7,262 nt of DNA from Acidobacteriota bacterium (GTDB lineage: Bacteria; Acidobacteriota; Terriglobia; Acidiferrales; 2-02-FULL-67-57), in NCBI GenBank assembly GCA_016189965.1, contig JACPRL010000071.1, positions 1 to 7,262 of the forward strand, given 5' to 3'. Below are positions 1-4,963 of this stretch, piece by piece (position 1 is the first letter of the stretch; every line of letters starts with the position of its first letter). A program made the position numbers and the translations under genes. Below the pieces are notes generated by a model. It worked only from the letters and a program-made list of their open reading frames with translations. It was not told the origin of the DNA and ran no database searches.

Positions 1-19
1 ACGGAAAATAGAGAAAGAA

Positions 20-36
20 GGGGGGCTTCGCCCCCC
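20..36 (-). terminator. GC hairpin with T-rich tail, possible terminator after cdd
   Basis: A perfect 7-bp stem (GGGGGGC at 20-26, GCCCCCC at 30-36) closes on a 3-nt loop. Read on the minus strand it is followed by a pyrimidine-rich stretch (rc of 1-19, with TTCTTT and TTTT runs) and sits about 150 nt after the cdd stop. This fits a weak intrinsic terminator for the pnp-cdd unit. The T-tract is interrupted, and the hairpin is also the left half of a repeated two-hairpin module (see 38-57), so it may be simply repeat DNA. Confidence 0.35.
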
Positions 37-37
37 T

Positions 38-57
38 GACAGACAGGAATGTCTGTC
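38..57. repeat. CAGACA/TGTCTG hairpin repeat, copy 1
   Basis: A perfect 8-bp inverted repeat, GACAGACA (38-45) and TGTCTGTC (50-57), flanks the 4-nt loop GGAA, a GNRA-type tetraloop if transcribed rightwards. Related copies occur at 1864-1885 and 5984-6003. One nucleotide to the left is the GC hairpin 20-36; the copy at 5984 also has a strong GC hairpin one nucleotide to its left, so the two hairpins seem to travel as a module. Confidence 0.8.
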
Positions 58-110
58 CTACTGTTCTCCTCCCCATCCTCGCGCTGTATGGTGGAACGGC
101 CGGAAAAGCA

Positions 111-151
111 GATTCCTCGCCGCCAAGGCAAGCAAGGGCTCGGAATGACAG
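111..151. repeat. Imperfect hairpin ending in GGAATGACA
   Basis: ATTCC (112-116) pairs with GGAAT (142-146), and a small inner GCC-AA-GGC hairpin lies at 122-129. The right end GAATGACAGAC recurs at 1837-1847, and a similar GGATGACA end occurs at 3599-3606, so this looks like a diverged member of the same interspersed hairpin family. It sits in the noncoding stretch 58-183 downstream of cdd, where no gene was found. Confidence 0.5.
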
Positions 152-183
152 ACGCTCTGAAGGGTGCTCGGTCACTACTCGCC

Positions 184-579
184 TCAAAGGAGCGAGGCAT
201 CGAAGGGGCGCGGCAGCAGGGTGCGCATGCGATGGACGGCCACCTTGCCCTTCAAATTGGCCAGGATGATTTCGGCATCACCGCAGAACTCCCAGATGAT
301 CTGGCGGCAGGCGCCACAAGGGGGGGTCAAGCGGTCGGTGTCCGCCACCACAGCGAGGCGCTTGAAGGCGCGCTGGCCCTCGGACAGCGCCTTGAAGAGC
401 GCCACGCGCTCGGCGCAGAGGGTCAAGCCGTAGCTGGCGTTCTCGATGTTGCAGCCGGTGTAGATGCGGCCCTGCGTCGTCTCGACGGCAGCGCCGACCG
501 CGAAGCCGGAGAAAGGTGCGACGGCGCGGGCGCGGGCGCGCCGGGCGCGGCTGATCAGGCGACGCTGGGCGGCGGTCAT
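184..579 (-). CDS. cdd: Cytidine deaminase
   Basis: Hydrolytic deamination of cytidine and deoxycytidine to uridine and deoxyuridine in the cytoplasm (pyrimidine salvage). The 131 residues match the short homotetrameric form of the family. The substrate/zinc motif TGCNIENASYG lies at 41-51 (Asn44 and Glu46 contact the ribose in known enzymes). CAER at 55-58 supplies zinc ligand Cys55 and catalytic Glu57, and PCGAC at 87-91 supplies Cys88 and Cys91. All expected residues are present. The ATG overlaps the pnp stop as ATGA, and a GAGGTG ribosome-binding site lies inside the end of pnp, so translation is probably coupled. Its product feeds the pyrimidine-nucleoside phosphorylase at 3642-4946. The family call is secure; in vivo preference between cytidine and deoxycytidine cannot be read from sequence. 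Confidence 0.96.
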   Translation of the reverse strand: MTAAQRRLISRARRARARAVAPFSGFAVGAAVETTQGRIYTGCNIENASYGLTLCAERVALFKALSEGQRAFKRLAVVADTDRLTPPCGACRQIIWEFCGDAEIILANLKGKVAVHRMRTLLPRPFDASLL

Positions 580-1415
580 TTCTCCACCTCGGCGATAGCA
601 GGAATCAAGGCTTGCAAGAAAGCGGAGAATTGCCGGCCGACGTGCTCGCCGGCTTCGAGGACTTCGTCGTGGCTGATTTTTTTCTTCGAGAGCCCGGCGG
701 CCATGTTGGTGACACAGGAGATGCCCAGGACACGCAGGCTCATGTGGTTGGCGACGATGACTTCGGGCACGGTGGACATCCCGACCACGTCGGCGCCCAG
801 GCGGGCGAGTGCCCGTACTTCCGCCGGGGTTTCGTAGCTGGGGCCGTGGACGGCGGCGTAGACGCCTTCGAAGAGGCGGAGGCGCTGGCGGCGGGCGACC
901 TTTTTGGCGATGGCGATGAGCTCCTTCGAATAGGCTTCCGTCATATCAGGGAAGCGGGGGCCGAAACGCTCGTCGTTGGGGCCGAGCAAGGGGTTGGTGG
1001 CCTGGAGGTTCACGTGGTCGCGGATGAGCAGCAGGCCGCGGGCGCGCAGCTTGCGGTTGATGCCGCCGGCGGCGTTGGTAAGGACGAGGGTGCGGACGCC
1101 GAGGAGGCCGAGGACGCGGATGGGAAAAGTGACCTGCGACATCGGATAGCCTTCGTAATAGTGCGCGCGCCCCTGCATCACCGCCACCGGGACACCGCGG
1201 CAGCGGCCCACCACCAGGCGCCCGGCGTGGCCGGCGGCGGTGGAGGTGGGGAAATGAGGAATCTCCTGGTAAGGGATGCGTGTCGCCTGGGTAAGGCTAT
1301 CAGCGAAAGCGCCCAGGCCGGAGCCGAGCACCAGGCCGAGCCGCGGGCGCAGTGGGGTGCGCTGCTCGAGGAAGCGGGCAGCCTCCTGGGCCTGTTCATA
1401 GAGACTGCGGGTCAT
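576..1415 (-). CDS. punA: Purine-nucleoside phosphorylase, trimeric type
   Basis: Phosphorolysis of purine (deoxy)nucleosides to free base and (deoxy)ribose-1-phosphate. At 279 residues it has the length of low-molecular-mass trimeric enzymes. Visible motifs are GSGLG at 31-35 (phosphate loop), GHAG at 62-65, QGRAHYYEGY at 81-90, LTNAAGG at 112-118, GPSYETPAE at 191-199, VGMST at 211-215 and VTNMAAG at 235-241. Ser32, His63, His85, Glu195, Met213 and Asn237 sit where the human enzyme has Ser33, His64, His86, Glu201, Met219 and Asn243. The Glu/Asn pair points to 6-oxopurine nucleosides (inosine, guanosine) rather than methylthioadenosine. One oddity is GLLLI at 127-131 where relatives usually read GDLML. 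AGGAAG precedes the ATG by 2 nt. The stop overlaps the cdd start. It is separated from nupC upstream by 620 nt of repeats, so it may have its own promoter. Confidence 0.95.
   Translation of the reverse strand: MTRSLYEQAQEAARFLEQRTPLRPRLGLVLGSGLGAFADSLTQATRIPYQEIPHFPTSTAAGHAGRLVVGRCRGVPVAVMQGRAHYYEGYPMSQVTFPIRVLGLLGVRTLVLTNAAGGINRKLRARGLLLIRDHVNLQATNPLLGPNDERFGPRFPDMTEAYSKELIAIAKKVARRQRLRLFEGVYAAVHGPSYETPAEVRALARLGADVVGMSTVPEVIVANHMSLRVLGISCVTNMAAGLSKKKISHDEVLEAGEHVGRQFSAFLQALIPAIAEVEK
585..590 (-). promoter_or_regulatory. Ribosome-binding site for cdd, inside pnp
   Basis: Read on the minus strand, GAGGTG lies 5 nt before the cdd ATG (579), a good match to the Shine-Dalgarno complement AGGAGGTG. 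It encodes Glu-Val near the C terminus of the purine-nucleoside phosphorylase, so the site is embedded in the upstream coding sequence and supports the chosen start. Confidence 0.7.
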
Positions 1416-1431
1416 GGCTTCCTAGAACCAA

Positions 1432-1459
1432 GCATCGTGCAACGTGCATCGTGCAACGG
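1432..1459. repeat. Heptanucleotide tandem array, unit GCAWCGT
   Basis: Four adjacent 7-nt units begin at 1432, 1439, 1446 and 1453. Units 1 and 3 are GCATCGT, unit 2 is GCAACGT and unit 4 is GCAACGG, so the array also reads as a 14-nt dimer repeated twice. It begins 16 nt upstream of the pnp start codon. Two other arrays with the same 7-nt period but different units are at 5836-5860 and 6064-6105. Confidence 0.75.
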
Positions 1460-1475
1460 GCGGGGACACCCAAAG
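1457..1475. repeat. 19-nt direct repeat, copy A
   Basis: CGGGCGGGGACACCCAAAG is present here and again, letter for letter and in the same orientation, at 3361-3379 in the other large spacer. In both places it stands immediately left of hairpin repeats, so it may be part of a larger mobile or recombining repeat block. Confidence 0.85.
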
Positions 1476-1484
1476 AGGGTTTCC

Positions 1485-1524
1485 CCCTTCGACTCCTCCC
1501 GACCTCGTCGGGACTCGCTCAGGG
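1485..1524. repeat. CCTTCGACT...CTCAGG hairpin, short-loop form
   Basis: Outer arms CCCT (1485-1488) and AGGG (1521-1524) enclose a perfect 7-bp inner stem TCCCGAC (1497-1503) / GTCGGGA (1507-1513) with a CTC loop. The left arm CCTTCGACTCC and the right arm GGGACT plus CGCTCAGG recur around a much longer interior at 3481-3606 and a shorter one at 1847-1866. Confidence 0.7.
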
Positions 1525-1570
1525 CAATGCCGCACCTCTTCCAAGGTTGCGCTGCGCGCAGCATTTTTTC

Positions 1571-1623
1571 GGCGGGGCTTCCCTCGTCCCGCTGCGCGGG
1601 ACTCGGGACAAGAAAGCCCCGCC
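1571..1623. repeat. 53-nt nested hairpin
   Basis: A perfect 10-bp outer stem (GGCGGGGCTT at 1571-1580, AAGCCCCGCC at 1614-1623) encloses an inner perfect 7-bp hairpin (GTCCCGC at 1586-1592, GCGGGAC at 1596-1602, loop TGC). CCC 1581-1583 and GGG 1605-1607 can pair between them. It is the longest perfect stem I found in the window. A run of six T (1564-1569) lies on its left, which does not make a terminator for the minus-strand genes. Confidence 0.75.
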
Positions 1624-1645
1624 CTTCCAGCCGTGCCCTTCGAAC

Positions 1646-1660
1646 AGGCCTGACCCGCCT
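1646..1660. repeat. 15-nt direct repeat, copy A
   Basis: AGGCCTGACCCGCCT occurs here and at 1958-1972. Similarity continues weakly to the right in both (GGG, TT, GC and AT at matching positions over about 19 nt), so the two are probably diverged copies of an element of about 34 nt. Confidence 0.6.
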
Positions 1661-1694
1661 CGCCGGGATTCTGCGATGACTTCCGGTGTTTTCT

Positions 1695-1712
1695 CGGCGG
1701 CGGGTGCCGCCG
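1695..1712. repeat. GC-rich 7-bp hairpin
   Basis: CGGCGGC (1695-1701) and GCCGCCG (1706-1712) form a perfect stem with loop GGGT. On the minus strand it is followed by AGAAAACACC, which lacks a T-tract, so it is not an obvious terminator. Confidence 0.65.
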
Positions 1713-1822
1713 GGCTCGGCGTGTGAGGGGTGCGTGTGGCAGTCACGAGTTCCTCGGCGCTTTGCTGGCTTTGATAGCGGGGTGGAGGAACCTTCCGCGC
1801 GTATGCAATAACTGCGAGAGAG

Positions 1823-1845
1823 TTCGCCCTGCGGGCGAATGACAG
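1823..1845. repeat. Minimal hairpin ending in AATGACA
   Basis: TTCGCCC (1823-1829) and GGGCGAA (1833-1839) form a perfect 7-bp stem with loop TGC, followed by TGACAG. The GAATGACAGAC end matches that of the repeat at 111-151. Confidence 0.65.
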
Positions 1846-1846
1846 A

Positions 1847-1886
1847 CCCTTCGGCTTCGCTCAGGGCAAGCAGGAATGTCTGTCCC
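1847..1886. repeat. Degenerate two-hairpin module, copy 2
   Basis: CCCT (1847-1850) and AGGG (1863-1866) close a small hairpin. It shares its last three bases with a second, imperfect hairpin: GGGCAAGCA (1864-1872), loop GGAA (1873-1876), TGTCTGTCC (1877-1885). The second has one A-C mismatch and two G-T pairs. It matches the perfect copies at 38-57 and 5984-6003 in the loop and in the whole right arm. Confidence 0.65.
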
Positions 1887-1957
1887 ACGGAAAATCTCCA
1901 TTGGGAGCGGTCACTTCCAAGCGAGTCCAAGCACGCGGTCTCCGCTTCGATCGGAAA

Positions 1958-1972
1958 AGGCCTGACCCGCCT
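1958..1972. repeat. 15-nt direct repeat, copy B
   Basis: An exact second copy of the 15-nt sequence at 1646-1660, lying 64 nt downstream of the nupC stop. Confidence 0.6.
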
Positions 1973-2035
1973 TTCAAGGGTTTCGCAATAGGCCCTACCC
2001 CTCATGGCTTCCGATGCTCCCCCGGAGGCGGGCCA

Positions 2036-3289
2036 TCATAGCAGAATGCCGGCCAGGGCCGCCGACATGAAGTTGGCCAGCGTGCCGGCAATCATGGCGC
2101 GAAAACCCAGGCGGGCCAGGTCGGCGCGGCGGTCGGGGGCCAGCGCGCCGATGCCGCCGATTTGTATGCCGATGGAGCTGAGATTGGCAAAGCCGCAGAG
2201 AGCAAAGGTAGCGATGGTGATGGAGCGCGGGCTGAGGCTGTTGGAGGCAATGAGCTGGCCCAGCTGGCCGTAGGCAATGAACTCGTTGGTCACCATGCGC
2301 AGGCCGAGCAGGTTGCCGACCGTGGTGGCCTCGGCCCAAGGCACCCCCAACAGCCACGCCATAGGGCTGAAGACCCAGCCGAGAACCTGCTCCAAGTTGG
2401 CGGGGAAATAGGGAAAGCCCAACTGTCCCAGCCCGTCGTGGACTGCCCCCAGCACCCAGTTGAGGAAGGCGATCAAGGCGAGAAAGGAGATCAACATGGC
2501 GGCGACATTGAGCGCCAGGTGCAGCCCGTCGGTGGTGCCGCGCGCGGTCGCTCCCAGGATGTTCGGGTCGGTGCGCTCGACCTCGACGCGGACCACACCG
2601 GCGGTCAGTGGGGTTTCGGTCTCGGGGAGGAACATCTTGGCCAGCAGGATGGTGCCGGGGGCTGTCATCACCACCGCAGTCAGCAGGTGGCGAGCTTCGG
2701 CGCCGAAGGCGATGTAGGCGGCCATGACGCCTCCGGCGATATGCGCCATGCCGGAGGTCATGATGGTCATCAGCTCGGACTGGGTGAGCTTGGAGAGGTA
2801 GGGGCGGATGGTGAGGGGCGCCTCGGTCTGGCCCATGCCGAACACACTGGCGGCCACGGTCACCGACTCCGCGCCGCTCGCCCCCAGCAAGCGGGTCATC
2901 AGCCAGGCGAAGCCGCGGATGACCTGCTGCATCACGCCGTAGTAGTAGAGGATGGCGAAGAAGGCGGCCACAAAGATAATGGTGGGCAAGACGTCAAAGG
3001 CGAACACGGTTCCATAGGATTTGCTGAAGTCGCTCTCGGCCACGCCCAACTGGCCGAAGACGAACCCGGAACCGGCCCGCGCCAGGTGGAGGAACCGAGT
3101 CACCACACTGCCCAGGGTGGCGAACAGGGCTCGGCCTATATCGGTGCGTAACACAAACAGAGCGAAGACGAATTGCAGCGCGAGGCCCACGACAACGGTC
3201 TTCACGCGGATGGCACGGCGGTTGGTGGAAAACAGGTAGGCCAGCGCCAGCATCACCAGAATGCCCAGCAAACCCATCAGACGCTCCAT
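2036..3289 (-). CDS. nupC: Concentrative nucleoside transporter (CNT family)
   Basis: Inner-membrane, cation-coupled uptake of nucleosides. The 417 residues counted from ATG 3289 are hydrophobic throughout, with many membrane segments. In order they show the N-terminal CNT region (1-75), a central gate region with FAFDVLPTIIFVAAF (about 97-111), the signature GQTEAPLTIRP (153-163), NEFIAYGQ (335-342) and the C-terminal FANLSSIGIQIGG (367-379). Gln154, Thr155, Glu156, Glu336, Asn369 and Ser372 fall on or close to the nucleoside-pocket residues I recall for Vibrio cholerae CNT (Gln154, Thr155, Glu156, Glu332, Asn368, Ser371). The frame is open further upstream to an ATG at 3373, but AAGGAGG at 3295-3301 fixes the start at 3289, and the extra 28 residues would be hydrophilic and partly encoded by repeat DNA. 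Substrate range and coupling ion (Na+ or H+) are not determined here. It lies between the two phosphorylase genes. Confidence 0.95.
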   Translation of the reverse strand: MERLMGLLGILVMLALAYLFSTNRRAIRVKTVVVGLALQFVFALFVLRTDIGRALFATLGSVVTRFLHLARAGSGFVFGQLGVAESDFSKSYGTVFAFDVLPTIIFVAAFFAILYYYGVMQQVIRGFAWLMTRLLGASGAESVTVAASVFGMGQTEAPLTIRPYLSKLTQSELMTIMTSGMAHIAGGVMAAYIAFGAEARHLLTAVVMTAPGTILLAKMFLPETETPLTAGVVRVEVERTDPNILGATARGTTDGLHLALNVAAMLISFLALIAFLNWVLGAVHDGLGQLGFPYFPANLEQVLGWVFSPMAWLLGVPWAEATTVGNLLGLRMVTNEFIAYGQLGQLIASNSLSPRSITIATFALCGFANLSSIGIQIGGIGALAPDRRADLARLGFRAMIAGTLANFMSAALAGILL

Positions 3290-3294
3290 CGTTT

Positions 3295-3301
3295 CCTCCT
3301 T
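3295..3301 (-). promoter_or_regulatory. Strong ribosome-binding site deciding the nupC start
   Basis: The minus strand reads AAGGAGG, then AAACG, then ATG (3289). This near-consensus Shine-Dalgarno at ideal distance rules in the internal methionine as the start and rules out the upstream ATG at 3373. Confidence 0.85.
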
Positions 3302-3360
3302 GTGGAGTCTTTCTTGCCGGGAAGAGTTAATGATGTTCTCGAAACAAAGTAACCGGCCAG

Positions 3361-3379
3361 CGGGCGGGGACACCCAAAG
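3361..3379. repeat. 19-nt direct repeat, copy B
   Basis: Identical over 19 nt and in the same orientation to 1457-1475. It is followed after 7 nt by the hairpin pair at 3387-3448. Confidence 0.85.
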
Positions 3380-3386
3380 CCTTTGA

Positions 3387-3412
3387 GTGGAAGGCTGAAG
3401 CCTTCCGCTACA
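3387..3412. repeat. 26-nt hairpin repeat, forward copy
   Basis: GGAAGGC (3389-3395), loop TGAA, GCCTTCC (3400-3406), flanked by GT on the left and GCTACA on the right. The copy at 3423-3448 is the same 26-nt sequence inverted, differing at only four positions that form two compensated base pairs. The facing ends CCGCTACA (3405-3412) and TGTAGCGG (3423-3430) can also pair over 8 bp around a 10-nt loop. Confidence 0.85.
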
Positions 3413-3422
3413 GCGGGAGCGA

Positions 3423-3448
3423 TGTAGCGGAACCCTTCAGGGTTCCAC
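3423..3448. repeat. 26-nt hairpin repeat, inverted copy
   Basis: GGAACCC (3429-3435), loop TTCA, GGGTTCC (3440-3446), flanked by TGTAGC on the left and AC on the right. It is the reverse complement of 3387-3412 apart from two stem base pairs, which are switched on both sides so that pairing is kept. Confidence 0.85.
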
Positions 3449-3480
3449 CTCCAGCTGGTGGCGAGCGGGGCGAACAGCAG

Positions 3481-3606
3481 ATCCTTCGACTCCGTCCCGC
3501 CCTTTCTTGAGCCGCCTCGGCACCCAGCGACGCGGGCATGCGGCAACCGTCGGCGACGATGCCCGAAGCCATCACCGGAAAGGACGGGACTTCGCTCAGG
3601 ATGACA
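3481..3606. repeat. Long nested hairpin of the CCTTCGACT...CTCAGG family
   Basis: ATCCT (3481-3485) pairs with AGGAT (3598-3602). A 13-bp arm with one mismatch follows (3494-3506 with 3578-3590), and an inner perfect 7-bp stem CGGGCAT (3533-3539) / ATGCCCG (3559-3565). The outer arm sequences match the short element at 1485-1524, but the interior here is about 70 nt longer. The right end runs into TGACA as in the elements at 111-151 and 1823-1845. Confidence 0.65.
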
Positions 3607-3641
3607 ACCTGCGCTTTTTCTGCCGTATTCCGTGAACATCA

Positions 3642-4946
3642 TTAGGAGAGCGTATTCCAGACGAGGGGCCGGGGCGGCGGCGGCGTGGGGGCAATCTGGA
3701 AAGCGGAGGCGAGCCAGCGCCGCGCTTCGGCCAGCCGGTCGGGCTGATTGGCGAAGAGGGTGGCGAGGGGCTCGCCGCGCTCCACCTTCTCGCCCACTTT
3801 CTTGCGCAGGATGAGGCCGACGGCGGGGTCGACGGAGTCTTCCAGCCGCTCGCGGCCGGCGCCGAGGGCCATCGAAGCCCAACCGACCTGTTCCGCCTCG
3901 ATGCGGGCTAGGTAGCCGGCGTCGGGCGCCGGGAAGTCTTCGCGGTGGCGCGCCTGGGGGAGACGCGAGGGGTCGTCCACCACGCGGGGGTCGCCGCTCT
4001 GGCGGGCGATGATACGGCGGAATTTTTCCGCGGCGGCGCCGGAGCGAATCAGCTCATCGTAGCGGGCGCGCTCCTGCTCAACGCTCGAGGCGGCCGCGCC
4101 GAAGTGAAGCATCCAGGCGGTCAGGTCGCGGCAGAGCGCCCGCAGGTCGTCGGGGCCTTCGCCCTTGAGAGTTTCGACGGCTTCGGCGACTTCGAGGGCG
4201 TTACCGACGGCGCGGCCGAGCGGCTGGTCCATGTCGGTGAGCAAAGCCACCACGCGCTTGCCCATCCGGGTGCCGATGGACTGCAAGGATTCGGCGAGCC
4301 GCGTGGCGTCCTCGAGGGTTTTCATAAAGGCGCCGGAGCCGACTTTGACGTCGAGCACGAGAGCATCGATGCCCTCAGCCAGCTTCTTGCTGAGGATGGA
4401 GGCGGTGATGAGGGGCACGCTTTCGACGGTGGCGGTGAGGTCGCGCAGAGCGTAGAGCTTCCTGTCGGCGGGAGCGAGTTCCTCTGTCTGGCCGATGAGG
4501 GCGCAACCGACCTCGCGCAAGGCGGCGCGGAAGTCGGCGAGGGTGAGGCGAACGTTGAAGCCGGGGATGGCTTCGAGCTTGTCGAGCGTGCCGCCGGTGT
4601 GGCCGAGGGAGCGGCCGGAAATCATGGGGACAACGAGGCCGGCGGCGGCAGCGACGGGGGCGAGGATGAGGGAGGTTTTGTCGCCCACACCGCCGGTGGA
4701 GTGCTTGTCGACCTTCGCGCCGGGCAGTTCGGAGAGGTCGAGCACTCGGCCCGAGCGCATCATGGCTTCGGTGAGGTCGGCGGTCTCCTCGGGGGTCAGG
4801 CCGCGGAAGTAGACCGCCATGAGCCAGGCGGCCATCAGGTAGTCGGGGATGTCGCCGCGGGTGTACTGCTCGATGAGGAAGAAGGTTTCTTCGCGGGTGA
4901 GGGGGTTGGCGTCGCGCTTCTTGCGAACCAGTTCGGCGGCGCGCAT
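3642..4946 (-). CDS. pdp: Pyrimidine-nucleoside (thymidine) phosphorylase
   Basis: Reversible phosphorolysis of thymidine, deoxyuridine and probably uridine to base plus (deoxy)ribose-1-phosphate; a cytoplasmic homodimer in known relatives. The 434 residues carry the alpha-domain (about 1-65), the phosphate-binding KHSTGGVGDK at 81-90, the family signature SGRSLGHTGGT at 110-120, LYALRDLTATVES at 164-176, SKKLAEG at 186-192 and the C-terminal domain with LRKKVGEKVERGEPL ending in a proline-rich tail. His82, Arg168, Ser183 and Lys187 correspond to E. coli DeoA His85, Arg171, Ser186 and Lys190. The N terminus resembles Bacillus Pdp more than DeoA, so broad pyrimidine specificity is favoured, but sequence alone does not separate thymidine-only from uridine/thymidine enzymes. 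The ATG lies 17 nt after the metallophosphoesterase stop without a clear ribosome-binding site, suggesting coupling. It would use the uridine made by cdd and nucleosides imported by nupC. Confidence 0.95.
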   Translation of the reverse strand: MRAAELVRKKRDANPLTREETFFLIEQYTRGDIPDYLMAAWLMAVYFRGLTPEETADLTEAMMRSGRVLDLSELPGAKVDKHSTGGVGDKTSLILAPVAAAAGLVVPMISGRSLGHTGGTLDKLEAIPGFNVRLTLADFRAALREVGCALIGQTEELAPADRKLYALRDLTATVESVPLITASILSKKLAEGIDALVLDVKVGSGAFMKTLEDATRLAESLQSIGTRMGKRVVALLTDMDQPLGRAVGNALEVAEAVETLKGEGPDDLRALCRDLTAWMLHFGAAASSVEQERARYDELIRSGAAAEKFRRIIARQSGDPRVVDDPSRLPQARHREDFPAPDAGYLARIEAEQVGWASMALGAGRERLEDSVDPAVGLILRKKVGEKVERGEPLATLFANQPDRLAEARRWLASAFQIAPTPPPPRPLVWNTLS

Positions 4947-4963
4947 GCCGTCGCGCGGGGCTC

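Larger units (their letters stand above)
1416..2035. other. 620-nt noncoding spacer packed with repeats
   Basis: This stretch lies between the nupC stop and the pnp start. No convincing gene is present: the long minus-strand open frame has no family resemblance and passes straight through palindromes and direct repeats. At least seven hairpins or repeats are listed separately. No clear rho-independent terminator follows nupC and no convincing sigma-70 promoter was found for pnp. The stretch 1713-1822 holds no recognisable structure. Confidence 0.8.
3290..3641. other. 352-nt noncoding spacer of hairpin repeats
   Basis: This lies between the deoA-type gene and nupC. Apart from the nupC ribosome-binding site it holds the 19-nt repeat copy B (3361-3379), an inverted pair of 26-nt hairpins (3387-3448) and a long nested hairpin (3481-3606). 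An 11-bp inverted repeat, TAATGATGTTC at 3328-3338 and GAACATCATTA at 3634-3644, brackets almost the whole block. The least GC-rich part, 3302-3350, is where a nupC promoter would be expected, but I see no good -35/-10 pair. Confidence 0.75.

Noticed and set aside
1550..1569. Palindrome plus T-run as a plus-strand terminator
   Set aside because: No plus-strand gene precedes it, and the palindrome leaves only a short stem with a loop; kept only as part of a repeat observation.
612..1679. Plus-strand open frame of 355 codons
   Set aside because: It is antisense to the intact pnp gene, is Gly/Ala/Asp-rich as expected from GC-rich codons read backwards, and has no recognisable domain.
1412..2005. 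Minus-strand open frame of 197 codons in the pnp-nupC spacer
   Set aside because: It runs through several hairpins and direct repeats, has no family resemblance or ribosome-binding site, and its peptide is a translation of repeat DNA.
2162..3151. Plus-strand open frame of 329 codons antisense to nupC
   Set aside because: It has a Gly/His/Gln/Glu-rich composition typical of a reversed membrane-protein gene, while the minus strand encodes a clear transporter.
3302..3360. Sigma-70 promoter for nupC
   Set aside because: The region is less GC-rich, but no -35/-10 pair with acceptable sequence and spacing is visible.
3290..3373. 28-residue N-terminal extension of nupC to an ATG at 3373
   Set aside because: A near-perfect ribosome-binding site points to ATG 3289, pocket residue numbering matches known CNT proteins from that start, and the extension reads into repeat DNA.
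3277..3882. Minus-strand open frame of 201 codons across the phosphorylase end and spacer
   Set aside because: Its first part is an out-of-frame reading of the phosphorylase gene and the rest translates repeats; it also crosses the strong nupC ribosome-binding site.
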